Assembly (NCBI GenBank): GCA_017302135.1
Contig: JAFLDZ010000003.1
Location: 310,001-374,000 of the forward strand
Reading direction: 5' to 3'
DNA: 64,000 nucleotides
Source of the DNA: Lysobacterales bacterium
GTDB taxonomy: Bacteria; Pseudomonadota; Gammaproteobacteria; Xanthomonadales; Xanthomonadaceae
Shown here: in pieces, positions 35,626 through 43,739 of the stretch
Layout: the number at the start of each line of letters is the position of its first letter
Position numbering within the stretch: position 1 is the stretch's first letter
Notes under the pieces: generated by a model
What the model saw: the letters and a program-made list of their open reading frames with translations, nothing else
Told to the model about the DNA's origin: nothing
Database searches by the model: none
Program-made: the position numbers and the translations under genes

Positions 35626-37206
35626 TCATAGCAGTCCGTGCGTTGACAGGCGATCCAGCATCGGCCCGAGATGGCGTTCGTAAGCCCGCCACAAGCCGCC
35701 GCGATTGGTCAGGATGCCTTTTCGAACCTGGTTCGAGCTGGCTGTGGCGACCATGCCGCTGCCGCGCCCGACCTCCAGCATGTCCGGGCGGAAATCGAAG
35801 CCGCAGTGCGCCGCGATCCGACGCGCCTGCATCTCGGGCTCGGACACCATGGCATCGTAATCGATGTCGAACACCCGCCCCGGCAACACCTCGCGCCAAT
35901 GGTCCATCAGATCGCGATAAGCCTTGTAGTAATCGGCCATCTCCAGTTGATCGTAGGAATACGACGCTTCAGTGGTGAACAACGTGCGCAGATTCGAGAA
36001 GCAGGTGTCGGCAGGATCGCGACGCATGTGCAGCAGCCGCGCCTGCGGCAACGCCTTGGCAATCGGACCGAGCAGTATGAAGTTCGGATTCTGCTTCTCG
36101 GTGACGAATGGACGCCCGCGCCCTCGGGTACGCATGGCATCAAGGAATCCTTTGCCGATCGCCGAATGATCGAAGCCACGGGAGCGCTCGACAATCGGCG
36201 CATCCACGATGCCGCGGCAGAAGTGGTCGGCGGCATGGCGCAGTTGCGCCGGAAAGGTGTAGGTCTCGCCAGCGTCGGCGACATCGGGATGGCCCGACAA
36301 AATGCGCTCGAGCAAGGTCGTGCCGCTGCGATGCATGCCGACGATGAAGATCGGGGTCATCGGATCTTCTATCGGTTCGCCGCAGGAGAATCCGGCGTCG
36401 TAGGCCGAGCGCAACGCGTCGAAGACCGCCATGGTCTGGGCATGGTCATAAGGCTGTTCGACCCGGCGGGCGCGGCATGCACGCGTCATTGCTTCCCACG
36501 CGCCGTCGTAGTCGCCCAGATCGTGCAATTCGTTGTGCAGGGCGTAGCCGAGATGGCCTTCGTCCTTGGCCGTGAGGTTGGGCTGCGCCAACAACTTGCG
36601 CAGCGCGTCGATACGGTTGCGCTCCGGGGTGTTCCTGGCCACGCGCGACAGCACCGAATACACCGCCGCAAAGGTCGGACGGATGTTCAGCGCACGCTCG
36701 AATGCCGCAACGGATTCCTCGGAGCGGCCCGCGAACATCAGCACCAATCCGTGCATGTTGTGCGCCTCGGCGAGGTCTGGCCGCAGCTTCAACGCGTGCT
36801 CGATCCAGATCAGGGTCTTCTCGTGGTCGCCGGCACTGGCGAAAAACGAGGCGAGGTCGATCAGCTTCTCGGGCGACAACTTCATCGCCAGCCCGGTACG
36901 TTCGATGTACGCCTGAAGCTCGGGCAAGGCTTCGAATCGGCGCAGGCGCCGCGCCACCGCTAGCCCTGCCATCGGCGGCACGCCGTCGACCTTGGCTGCG
37001 GCGAGCACGGCGCGCAAAGACTCGCGATAGGCGTCTAGCTTTTCCTTCGCGGTGGACAGCTCCAGCCACGCAGGCAGGAAACTGCGGTCGTGCTCGACGA
37101 TGGCCTCGTAGGAAGCTGCGGCCTGGCGCCACTGCTGGTGCTGGGTATGACGCTGCCCCTGCTGCCAGAGCGCCTGCTGTTTATTCGACAATGTGGGGTT
37201 CGACAT
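35626..37206 (-). CDS. TPR-repeat sulfotransferase
   Basis: 526 residues. The first half is tetratricopeptide repeats (residues about 1-250; for example AHNMHGLVLMFAGRSEESVA), for protein-protein binding. The second half is a PAPS-type sulfotransferase: IFIVGMHRSGTTLLERIL is the 5'-phosphosulfate loop, and LLHMRRDPADTCFSNL is the 3'-phosphate loop; YSYDQLEMADYYKAYRDLMD follows as in family 3. Such TPR-sulfotransferases probably dock large substrates, for instance proteins. It is 104 bases upstream of the oxygenase gene. It begins about 70 bases after the convergently coded pckG ends upstream on the same strand. Confidence 0.9.
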   Translation of the reverse strand: MSNPTLSNKQQALWQQGQRHTQHQQWRQAAASYEAIVEHDRSFLPAWLELSTAKEKLDAYRESLRAVLAAAKVDGVPPMAGLAVARRLRRFEALPELQAYIERTGLAMKLSPEKLIDLASFFASAGDHEKTLIWIEHALKLRPDLAEAHNMHGLVLMFAGRSEESVAAFERALNIRPTFAAVYSVLSRVARNTPERNRIDALRKLLAQPNLTAKDEGHLGYALHNELHDLGDYDGAWEAMTRACRARRVEQPYDHAQTMAVFDALRSAYDAGFSCGEPIEDPMTPIFIVGMHRSGTTLLERILSGHPDVADAGETYTFPAQLRHAADHFCRGIVDAPIVERSRGFDHSAIGKGFLDAMRTRGRGRPFVTEKQNPNFILLGPIAKALPQARLLHMRRDPADTCFSNLRTLFTTEASYSYDQLEMADYYKAYRDLMDHWREVLPGRVFDIDYDAMVSEPEMQARRIAAHCGFDFRPDMLEVGRGSGMVATASSNQVRKGILTNRGGLWRAYERHLGPMLDRLSTHGLL

Positions 37207-37276
37207 TGCGCGATTTTAGGGGAAACCCCGGCCGCCGCGCATTCGCCAACGATCGGGCAATGCGCAGTGGCGATCC

Positions 37277-39076
37277 TCAGCCGCCCAATTCGCCGAGGAT
37301 GCGTGCTTGCTCTGCTCTCAGCACCGCGGGCATGCGCGGGCCGTATTCCTCGAGGAACTCGCCGATGCTGGCGAATTCGGCTTGCCAGCCGGGGCGATCG
37401 AAGCCGAACAGTTTCTCGCCGGCTTCACTGCTCAGGCCGATGCCATCGAGATTCAGATCATTCGGCTGTGGCAGCGCACCGATCGGCGTGTCGAGGGCTC
37501 CGGCCGTACCCTTCACGCGTTCGATCATCCACTCGATCACGCGCAGGTTGTCGCCGAAGCCCGGCCACAGGAATTTGCCGTCGTCGCCCTTGCGGAACCA
37601 GTTGACGTGGAAAATCTTCGGCAACTTCGCGCCGGTTTGATCGAACGACAGCCAGTGCCCGAAATAGTCGGCGAAGTTGTAGCCGCAGAAGGGTTTCATC
37701 GCCATCGGATCACGACGCATCACGCCGACCGCGCCGGTCGCTGCAGCCGTGGTTTCCGAGCCCATCGCCGCGCCGATCAGCACGCCGTGAGTCCAGTCGC
37801 GCGCCTCGAATACCAGGGGCACCAGCGACGCACGGCGACCGCCGAACACGATCGCGCTGATCGGCACGCCCTGCGCATCTTCCGCTTTTGGCGAGTACGA
37901 CGGGCACTGCTTGGCGCTGACGGTGAAGCGGGAGTTGGGATGCGCGGCCGGCCCGCGCGCCGGATCGTTGCAATCGTAGTCACGCCCGCGCCAATCAAAC
38001 GCGGGCACGCCACCATCCAGTCCTTCCCACCACGGCTGGCCGTCGGCGGTCAGCGCGACGTTGGTAAAGATGGTGTCGTGCTGGATCGTCGCCAGTGCAT
38101 TGGGATTGGACTTGCTCGACGTGCCGGGAGCGACGCCGAAGAAACCGGCCTCCGGATTGATCGCGTACAGACGGCCGTCGGCGCCGGGGCGCATCCAGCA
38201 GATGTCGTCGCCGATGGTGGTGACTTTCCAGCCATCCTGGCGGTAACCCTCCGGCGGGATCAGCATCGCCAGATTGGTCTTGCCGCAAGCCGAGGGAAAT
38301 GCCGCAGCGATGTAGTGGGTCTCGCCCTGCGGATTTTCCACGCCGAGGATCAGCATGTGTTCGGCCAACCAACCTTCGCTGCGCGCCTGATACGAGGCGA
38401 TGCGCAAGGCATGGCACTTCTTGCCCAGCAGCGCATTGCCGCCGTAGCCGGAGCCGAACGACTTGATCGTCAGTTGCTCCGGGAAATGCATGATGAAACG
38501 ACGGTTGGGATCCAGTTCGCCGATGGAATGCAGACCCTTCACGAACGCCGCGCCTGCGAGCCCTTCGCGTTCGATACGCGCCAGCGCCGGCGCACCCATG
38601 CGGGTCATGATGCGCATGTTGGCGACGACATACGGCGAGTCGGTGATTTCCACGCCGCAACGGGACAGCGGCGAATCGATCGGGCCCATACAGTACGGAA
38701 TCACGTACATCGTTCGACCTTTCATGCAGCCATCGAACAAGGCATCCATGGTGGCATGGCCTTCATCTGGCGCCATCCAGTGGTTGTTCGGGCCGGCGTC
38801 ATCGGCCTGCGCGGTGCAGACGAACGTGAGGTGCTCGACGCGTGCGACATCGTCAGGATGCGAGCGGTGCAGCCAGCTGTCCGGATGGGTCTTTTCGTTG
38901 AGTTTGATCAGGGTGCCATCGGCCTGCATTTTCGCGATCAGCGCAGCGTTCTCGGCATCGCTGCCGTCGCACCAGTGGATCGCGTCCGGGCGGGTCAACC
39001 GCGCTACCTCCTCCACCCATTGATTCAATGCGTCGAGACGGGTGACGGAGTGTTGGGACACGGCGAGGGCATTCAT
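37277..39076 (-). CDS. pckG: Phosphoenolpyruvate carboxykinase (GTP)
   Basis: 599 residues, the normal size for GTP-type PEPCK. It converts oxaloacetate plus GTP to PEP in gluconeogenesis. Seen: [20 protein letters not shown] near the start, TYRCMGP-like [40 protein letters not shown]-like segment ([20 protein letters not shown]), the P-loop [15 protein letters not shown], and the metal/GTP site [15 protein letters not shown]. The gene follows the TetR regulator by only 8 bases on the same strand, an unusual pairing that suggests a common transcript. Confidence 0.97.
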   Translation of the reverse strand: [599 protein letters not shown]

Positions 39077-39084
39077 GCGCTGAC

Positions 39085-39681
39085 TCAGGCTTTGTGAAGA
39101 GGAGGAATCAAGGTGTCCATGACATGCTCGACGTAGGCCTCGAATTCATCGTGGGCCAGACGCGGCTGATGCAACTGCAGGCTGAGCTGCAGGAAGCCGA
39201 CGTACGCGGCGTAAGCCAGGCGCGCACGATGCTGGGCATCGGTGCGCACCAGCCCGGTCTGGCGGAAAGAAGCGGCGAGATAGTCGAGGCGGCGTTGCGA
39301 TACGCGGCCGATCACCGGCCCGACTGCGGGATGATCCAGCGCCTTCAGCAACTCGCTGTAGATCTTGTGCGATTTCACTTCGTGCGCGACCACCTGGAAC
39401 AGTGCGCGCAAGCGCTGTCTCGGATCGTTGACGGCTTCGAGCTTACCGAAGACGGTCTCCTGTTCCACCGACTCCCAGCGCTCCAGTGCTGCCGCCAGCA
39501 AGGCATCGCGTGACGGAAAGTGCCAATAGAAACTGCCTTTGGTCACGCCCAGGCGCCGGGCCAGGGGTTCGACCGCCACTGCAGCCACGCCTTGCTCGGC
39601 GATCAGGTCGAGGGCGGCCTGCGCCCAGTCTTCGGCGCTCAGGCGGCCGTTTCGTTCGGTTTTCGCGGCGACATCGGTCAT
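39085..39681 (-). CDS. TetR-family transcriptional regulator
   Basis: 198 residues. N-terminal HTH: ALDLIAEQGVAAVAVEPLAR then RLGVTKGSFYWHFPSRDALL, with the TetR recognition-helix pattern. The C-terminal ligand domain (YSELLKALDHPAVGPVIGRV) is not assignable to a ligand. The gene is transcribed away from the fadE-like acyl-CoA dehydrogenase gene, whose promoter lies within the 195-base divergent region holding two dyads. Regulation of fatty-acid oxidation together with pckG is plausible, as both work on fatty acids as carbon source. That is inference. Confidence 0.9.
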   Translation of the reverse strand: MTDVAAKTERNGRLSAEDWAQAALDLIAEQGVAAVAVEPLARRLGVTKGSFYWHFPSRDALLAAALERWESVEQETVFGKLEAVNDPRQRLRALFQVVAHEVKSHKIYSELLKALDHPAVGPVIGRVSQRRLDYLAASFRQTGLVRTDAQHRARLAYAAYVGFLQLSLQLHQPRLAHDEFEAYVEHVMDTLIPPLHKA

Positions 39682-39692
39682 GCTGCCAGTTT

Positions 39693-39709
39693 AACCATAC
39701 GGAAGGGTT
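39693..39709. promoter_or_regulatory. Imperfect dyad AACCAT-N5-AGGGTT, possible TetR operator
   Basis: AACCAT (39693-39698) and AGGGTT (39704-39709) are inverted repeats with one mismatch, in the divergent region between TetR and the acyl-CoA dehydrogenase gene. It also contains CCATAC, the half-site of the perfect dyad at 39790. Confidence 0.3.
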
Positions 39710-39789
39710 CAGAACAGTATCGTGTGACTACGATTTCATTCCGGCTTTTCAAGACTTTCCGGCACATTGACATCCGCCGATCCGCTTAT

Positions 39790-39807
39790 CCATACTTCAG
39801 CGTATGG
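39790..39807. promoter_or_regulatory. Perfect dyad CCATAC-N6-GTATGG, possible TetR operator
   Basis: CCATAC (39790-39795) and GTATGG (39802-39807) are exact inverted copies, 70 bases before the start of the acyl-CoA dehydrogenase gene. The hexamer CCATAC recurs at 39695-39700. Confidence 0.4.
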
Positions 39808-39876
39808 AACGGCCGCCCGGCCGCTCCGCAAGGCATTCACATCCCACGCCGAGCCGATGGCTCGCCGGAGCGCATC

Positions 39877-42363
39877 ATGAGCATCGCCATCCACTATCTC
39901 GCTCCTTTCCTCGCTCTTCTGCTGGGCAGCGCGTTCGCCGCTTATCACCGCCTGCGATTGGCGGTCTGGGCCGCGATCACCGCCACCCTGCTGGTCGGCT
40001 GCTGGCTGCTCGGTGCACACCAGACCGCCGTGCTGGTCGCCACCGCCTTCATGCTGCTGGTCGCGGTGCCGCTGCTGATACCGCCGCTGCGCAAGAATCT
40101 GATCACCGCACCGCTGTTGAAGTTCTACACCAAGCTGCTGCCGCCGCTGTCCGACACCGAGCGCACCGCGCTGGAATCGGGCACGGTCGGATTCGAGGGC
40201 GAACTGTTCTCCGGCAAGCCGGACTGGAGCCAGCTCCTGTCGCTGCCCAAGCCGATGCTCACCGCCGAAGAGCAGGCCTTCCTCGACGGCCCCTGCGAAG
40301 ACCTCTGCCGCATGACCAACGACTGGGACATCACCCATGTCCGCGCCGATTTGCCGCCGCACATGTGGGATTTCCTCAAGCAACAGAAATTCTTCGGTCT
40401 GAATATTCCGAAGGAGTACGGCGGCCTCGGTTTCTCGGCACTGATGAACCACAAGGTCATCCAGAAGCTGGCGCCCTCCTCATCGGTGGTCAGCTCCACT
40501 GTCGGCGTGCCCAACTCGCTCGGCCCGGCCGAACTGCTGATGCACTACGGCACCGATGAACAGAAACGCTATTACCTGCCACGTCTGGCCGATGGTCGTG
40601 AAGTGCCCTGCTTCGCGCTGACCGGCCCGTTCGCGGGGTCCGATGCCACATCCATCCCCGATTACGGCATCGTCTGCGAAGGCGAATGGAACGGCGCCAA
40701 GGTCGTCGGCATCAAGCTCACGCTCAACAAGCGCTACATCACGCTGGCGCCGGTCGCCACGCTCATCGGCGTCGCGTTCCGCATGTATGACCCCAACGGA
40801 CTGCTTGGCGACAAGAGGGACATCGGCATCTCGCTGGCGCTGGTCCCGCGCGATACCGCCGGCCTTGAGATCGGTCGCCGTCACTTCCCGTTGAATGCGC
40901 CGTTCCAGAACGGCCCGATCCGCGGCAAGGACGTGTTCGTGCCGCTGAGCCAACTCATCGGCGGCGAAGAATTCGCCGGCCAAGGCTGGCGCATGCTGAT
41001 GGAATGCCTGTCGATCGGCCGCTCCATCACCCTGCCCTCCACCGCGAGCGGCGGCGCCAAGATGGGCGCGATCGTGACCGGCGCGTATGCCCGCATCCGC
41101 AAGCAGTTCGGTCTGTCGGTCGGCCGCTTCGAGGGCGTCGAAGAAGCGCTGGCGAGGATCGCCGGCAAGGCCTACGCCACCAGCGCGCTGTCGGAGGCCA
41201 CTGCCGCCGCGGTCGCACGCGGCGAAAATCCGGCAGTGCCTTCGACCATCTCCAAATACCACTGCACCGAGATGGGCCGCGAAGTCGCGCGCGACGTCAT
41301 GGACATCCACGGCGGCAAGGGCATCATCCTCGGCCCGCGCAACTACGCCGGCCGCGCGTGGCAGGCCGCACCGATCGCGATCACGGTCGAAGGCGCCAAC
41401 ATCATGACCCGCAGCCTGATGATCTTCGGCCAGGGCGCGATCCTCTGCCATCCGTGGGTGATGAAGGAGATGAAGGCCACCCAGCTCGAAGATCCGAAGC
41501 AGCGCCTGACCGAATTCGACCGCAGCCTGTTCGGCCACATCAGCTACGCGATCTCGAACGCGGTGCGCGCGTGGTGGTTCGGCGTCACCGGCTCGCGCAT
41601 CGGTACGACGCCCGGCGGCGAATACACCCGTCGCTGCTATCGCAAGCTCAACCGCTACTCGGCGGCGCTGGCGGTGATGGCCGACACATCGATGCTGCTG
41701 CTCGGCGGCAAGCTCAAGTTCAAGGAATCGCTATCGGGCCGCTTGGGCGACGTGCTCAGCCATCTTTACATCGCCAGCGCGATGCTGAAGCGTTACGAGG
41801 ACCAGGGCCGCCCGATCGCCGATCATCCGTTCCTAGCCTGGGCGTTCCACGACTCGATCCACAAGATCGAGCTGGCGCTGTCCGGCGCACTGCGCAACTT
41901 CCCGATCCGTCCGGTCGGCTGGCTGCTGTGGGCGGTGATCTTCCCGTGGGGCCGTCGCGCCGAAGCCCCGAGCGATCGCCTGGGCCATCGCGCCGCCGCG
42001 CTGCTGATGACGCCGTGCGAAGCTCGCGACCGCCTCGCCGACGGCCTGTTCCTGGAGGCCTGCGACAACAATCCGGCCGGCCGCGTGAACAGTTACCTGG
42101 CCAAGATGATCCTGGCCGAGCCGGTCGAGCGGAAATTCCTCAAGGCGCTCAAGAACAGCGACATCGAAGCGCTGGAATTCCCCGCACAGTTGGACGAGGG
42201 CGTGCGCGAAGGCTGGATCACCGCCGATGAGCGCAAACAGCTGGAAGAACTGCGCGAGATGACGCTCGACACGATCATGGTCGACGACTTCGAGCCTTGG
42301 GAGCTGCGTTCGGCCGGTTATGTCGAAGACAAGCAGACCGTCGCTCCCCGCGCCGCTGCCTGA
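39877..42363 (+). CDS. FadE-type acyl-CoA dehydrogenase, membrane-associated
   Basis: 828 residues (E. coli FadE 814). Catalyses the first step of beta-oxidation, forming trans-2-enoyl-CoA. N-terminal membrane segments (AIHYLAPFLALLLGSAFAAY; LAVWAAITATLLVGCWLLGA; TAVLVATAFMLLVAVPLLIP), then the ACAD domains: NIPKEYGGLGFSALMNHKVI, FALTGPFAGSDATSIPDYG, KLTLNKRYITLAPVATLIGV, and DIHGGKGIILGPRNYAGRAW. The catalytic region and a FadE-specific C-terminus continue to the end (AWWFGVTGSRIGTTPGGEYT). Start at 39877 begins the membrane segment. Electrons pass to the ETF encoded downstream at 47028-48849. Confidence 0.94.
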   Translation: MSIAIHYLAPFLALLLGSAFAAYHRLRLAVWAAITATLLVGCWLLGAHQTAVLVATAFMLLVAVPLLIPPLRKNLITAPLLKFYTKLLPPLSDTERTALESGTVGFEGELFSGKPDWSQLLSLPKPMLTAEEQAFLDGPCEDLCRMTNDWDITHVRADLPPHMWDFLKQQKFFGLNIPKEYGGLGFSALMNHKVIQKLAPSSSVVSSTVGVPNSLGPAELLMHYGTDEQKRYYLPRLADGREVPCFALTGPFAGSDATSIPDYGIVCEGEWNGAKVVGIKLTLNKRYITLAPVATLIGVAFRMYDPNGLLGDKRDIGISLALVPRDTAGLEIGRRHFPLNAPFQNGPIRGKDVFVPLSQLIGGEEFAGQGWRMLMECLSIGRSITLPSTASGGAKMGAIVTGAYARIRKQFGLSVGRFEGVEEALARIAGKAYATSALSEATAAAVARGENPAVPSTISKYHCTEMGREVARDVMDIHGGKGIILGPRNYAGRAWQAAPIAITVEGANIMTRSLMIFGQGAILCHPWVMKEMKATQLEDPKQRLTEFDRSLFGHISYAISNAVRAWWFGVTGSRIGTTPGGEYTRRCYRKLNRYSAALAVMADTSMLLLGGKLKFKESLSGRLGDVLSHLYIASAMLKRYEDQGRPIADHPFLAWAFHDSIHKIELALSGALRNFPIRPVGWLLWAVIFPWGRRAEAPSDRLGHRAAALLMTPCEARDRLADGLFLEACDNNPAGRVNSYLAKMILAEPVERKFLKALKNSDIEALEFPAQLDEGVREGWITADERKQLEELREMTLDTIMVDDFEPWELRSAGYVEDKQTVAPRAAA

Positions 42364-42390
42364 GCCCGCACGGCTCGCCATGCAACACCA

Positions 42391-42416
42391 CGAACGGCGG
42401 GACATCCCGCCGTTCG
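42391..42416. repeat. Perfect inverted repeat between fadE-like and hotdog-protein genes
   Basis: CGAACGGCGGG (42391-42401) and CCCGCCGTTCG (42406-42416) form an 11-bp stem with loop ACAT, without a following T-run. It could attenuate read-through or protect an mRNA end. Confidence 0.7.
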
Positions 42417-42428
42417 CATATCCGGAAC

Positions 42429-42911
42429 ATGCAGACGATGGCCAACAAGACGCTTGCCCTCTACCGCCGCATGCAGCGCTGGCCCGCCGGTGGCTGGCTG
42501 TTCACGCGCGCAATCTGTTTCAAGGCCCCCTACTTCGCCAGTATTTCGCCGCGCATCGAAAGGCTTGAACCGAATCGCTGCGAAGTGACTCTGCGCCACC
42601 GTCGAAAGGTCACCAACCACCTCGGCACCGTGCATGCGATCGCACTATGCAACATGGCCGAACTCGCTGGCGGCATGGTGACAGAAGTGTCCTTGCCCGA
42701 CTCGATGCGCTGGATCCCGAAAGGCATGACCGTCGAGTACGTGAAAAAGGCCATCGGCACGATGCGCGCGGTGGCGACGCCTTCGATCCCGATCGTCGAA
42801 GCGAACGAAGGTTACGCACTGCCGGTGGAGGTGATCGTCACCGACCCGAAAGGCGAAGCGGTATTCCGCGCCACGATTTCCATGTGGCTGTCACCGAAAC
42901 GATCCTCCTGA
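42429..42911 (+). CDS. Hotdog-fold (DUF4442-like) protein, possible acyl-CoA thioesterase
   Basis: 160 residues. The N-terminal segment (ANKTLALYRRMQRWPAGGWL) is followed by strands and the hotdog helix HLGTVHAIALCNMAELAGGM, with the H-x-x-x-x-H-A pattern that in hotdog thioesterases forms the pocket. The rest (WIPKGMTVEYVKKAIGTMRA; YALPVEVIVTDPKGEAVFRA) are the strands of the fold. It follows the fadE-like gene by 65 bases, so a role in acyl-CoA handling is likely but not shown. An inner ATG at 42438 is the other possible start (157 residues). Confidence 0.75.
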   Translation: MQTMANKTLALYRRMQRWPAGGWLFTRAICFKAPYFASISPRIERLEPNRCEVTLRHRRKVTNHLGTVHAIALCNMAELAGGMVTEVSLPDSMRWIPKGMTVEYVKKAIGTMRAVATPSIPIVEANEGYALPVEVIVTDPKGEAVFRATISMWLSPKRSS

Positions 42912-42929
42912 TCCGGCACGATTCCCCGC

Positions 42930-43307
42930 ATGACCGACAGCGCGCTCCTGTTGCTTTGCGGCTTGCACAGCCTTGGCTTCGCGGCGTTCCATCTCGCGTT
43001 CTGGGCACTGTTCCGCTGGCCGAAAACGCTGGCGTCGACCACCTTGGCCAACCGCGCGATCCTGCAGATCGCCAATATCCAGCTGATCTGGGTGTTCCTG
43101 TGCATCGGTGGCCTGTGCCTGCGCTTTCCCGACGCTCTGATCGACACCGCGCTCGGTCGTGCGGTGATGTTGGGCATGTCCGGATTCTGGCTCTTACGAC
43201 TGATCCAGCAGTTCGTATTCCTGCGCGTCAAGCATCCGTTGGTGCACGTGCTCTCGGTTCTGTTCGCGCTGGGTGCGGTCCTGTTCGCACTGCCTATCGT
43301 GCGCTGA
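42930..43307 (+). CDS. Small four-helix membrane protein, function unknown
   Basis: 125 residues with four hydrophobic stretches (ALLLLCGLHSLGFAAFHLAF; QIANIQLIWVFLCIGGLCL; LGRAVMLGMSGFWLLRLIQQ; HVLSVLFALGAVLFALPIV). It begins 18 bases after the hotdog gene on the same strand, probably in the same transcript. No motif or family recognised. Confidence 0.65.
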   Translation: MTDSALLLLCGLHSLGFAAFHLAFWALFRWPKTLASTTLANRAILQIANIQLIWVFLCIGGLCLRFPDALIDTALGRAVMLGMSGFWLLRLIQQFVFLRVKHPLVHVLSVLFALGAVLFALPIVR

Positions 43308-43325
43308 TCGCAGCGCAAGGCAGGC

Positions 43326-43679
43326 TTATTGCGTGAATACCACAGCTGCGATCGCCGCCAGTGCCGGCACACCCTGCACATAAAAAATCCGCTTGCTGAC
43401 GCTATACGCGCCGTACAGCGCTGCGACGACGACGCAGCCGAGGAAGAACAACGCGACATCGTGCTTCCCCTCGAACGCGGCCCAGAGCAGACCGGCGGCG
43501 AGGAAGCCGTTGTACAAGCCCTGATTCGCGGCAAGCACCTTGGTGATCTCGGCCTTCTCTGGCGAGTTGCGAAACACCTTCATGCCCGAGGGCTTCGTCC
43601 ACAGAAACATTTCGAGGACGAGGAAATAGACGTGCAGCAGCGCAACCAACAAGATCAGCACAACGGCGATCAGCGACAT
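43326..43679 (-). CDS. DUF1304-family small membrane protein
   Basis: 117 residues. The sequence has the DUF1304 layout: LLVALLHVYFLVLEMFLWTK with the conserved E-M-F-x-W, AEITKVLAANQGLYNGFLAA with N-Q-G-x-Y-N-G, and two more membrane helices. These proteins have four helices and no assigned role. It is convergent with the preceding gene and lies downstream of the MFS transporter on the same strand. Confidence 0.9.
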   Translation of the reverse strand: MSLIAVVLILLVALLHVYFLVLEMFLWTKPSGMKVFRNSPEKAEITKVLAANQGLYNGFLAAGLLWAAFEGKHDVALFFLGCVVVAALYGAYSVSKRIFYVQGVPALAAIAAVVFTQ

Positions 43680-43739
43680 AGGAGACAGTCCTGTTTGTGA
43701 ATATGGGCAACTATCGCGACTGGAGCGACGGCGAAATCA

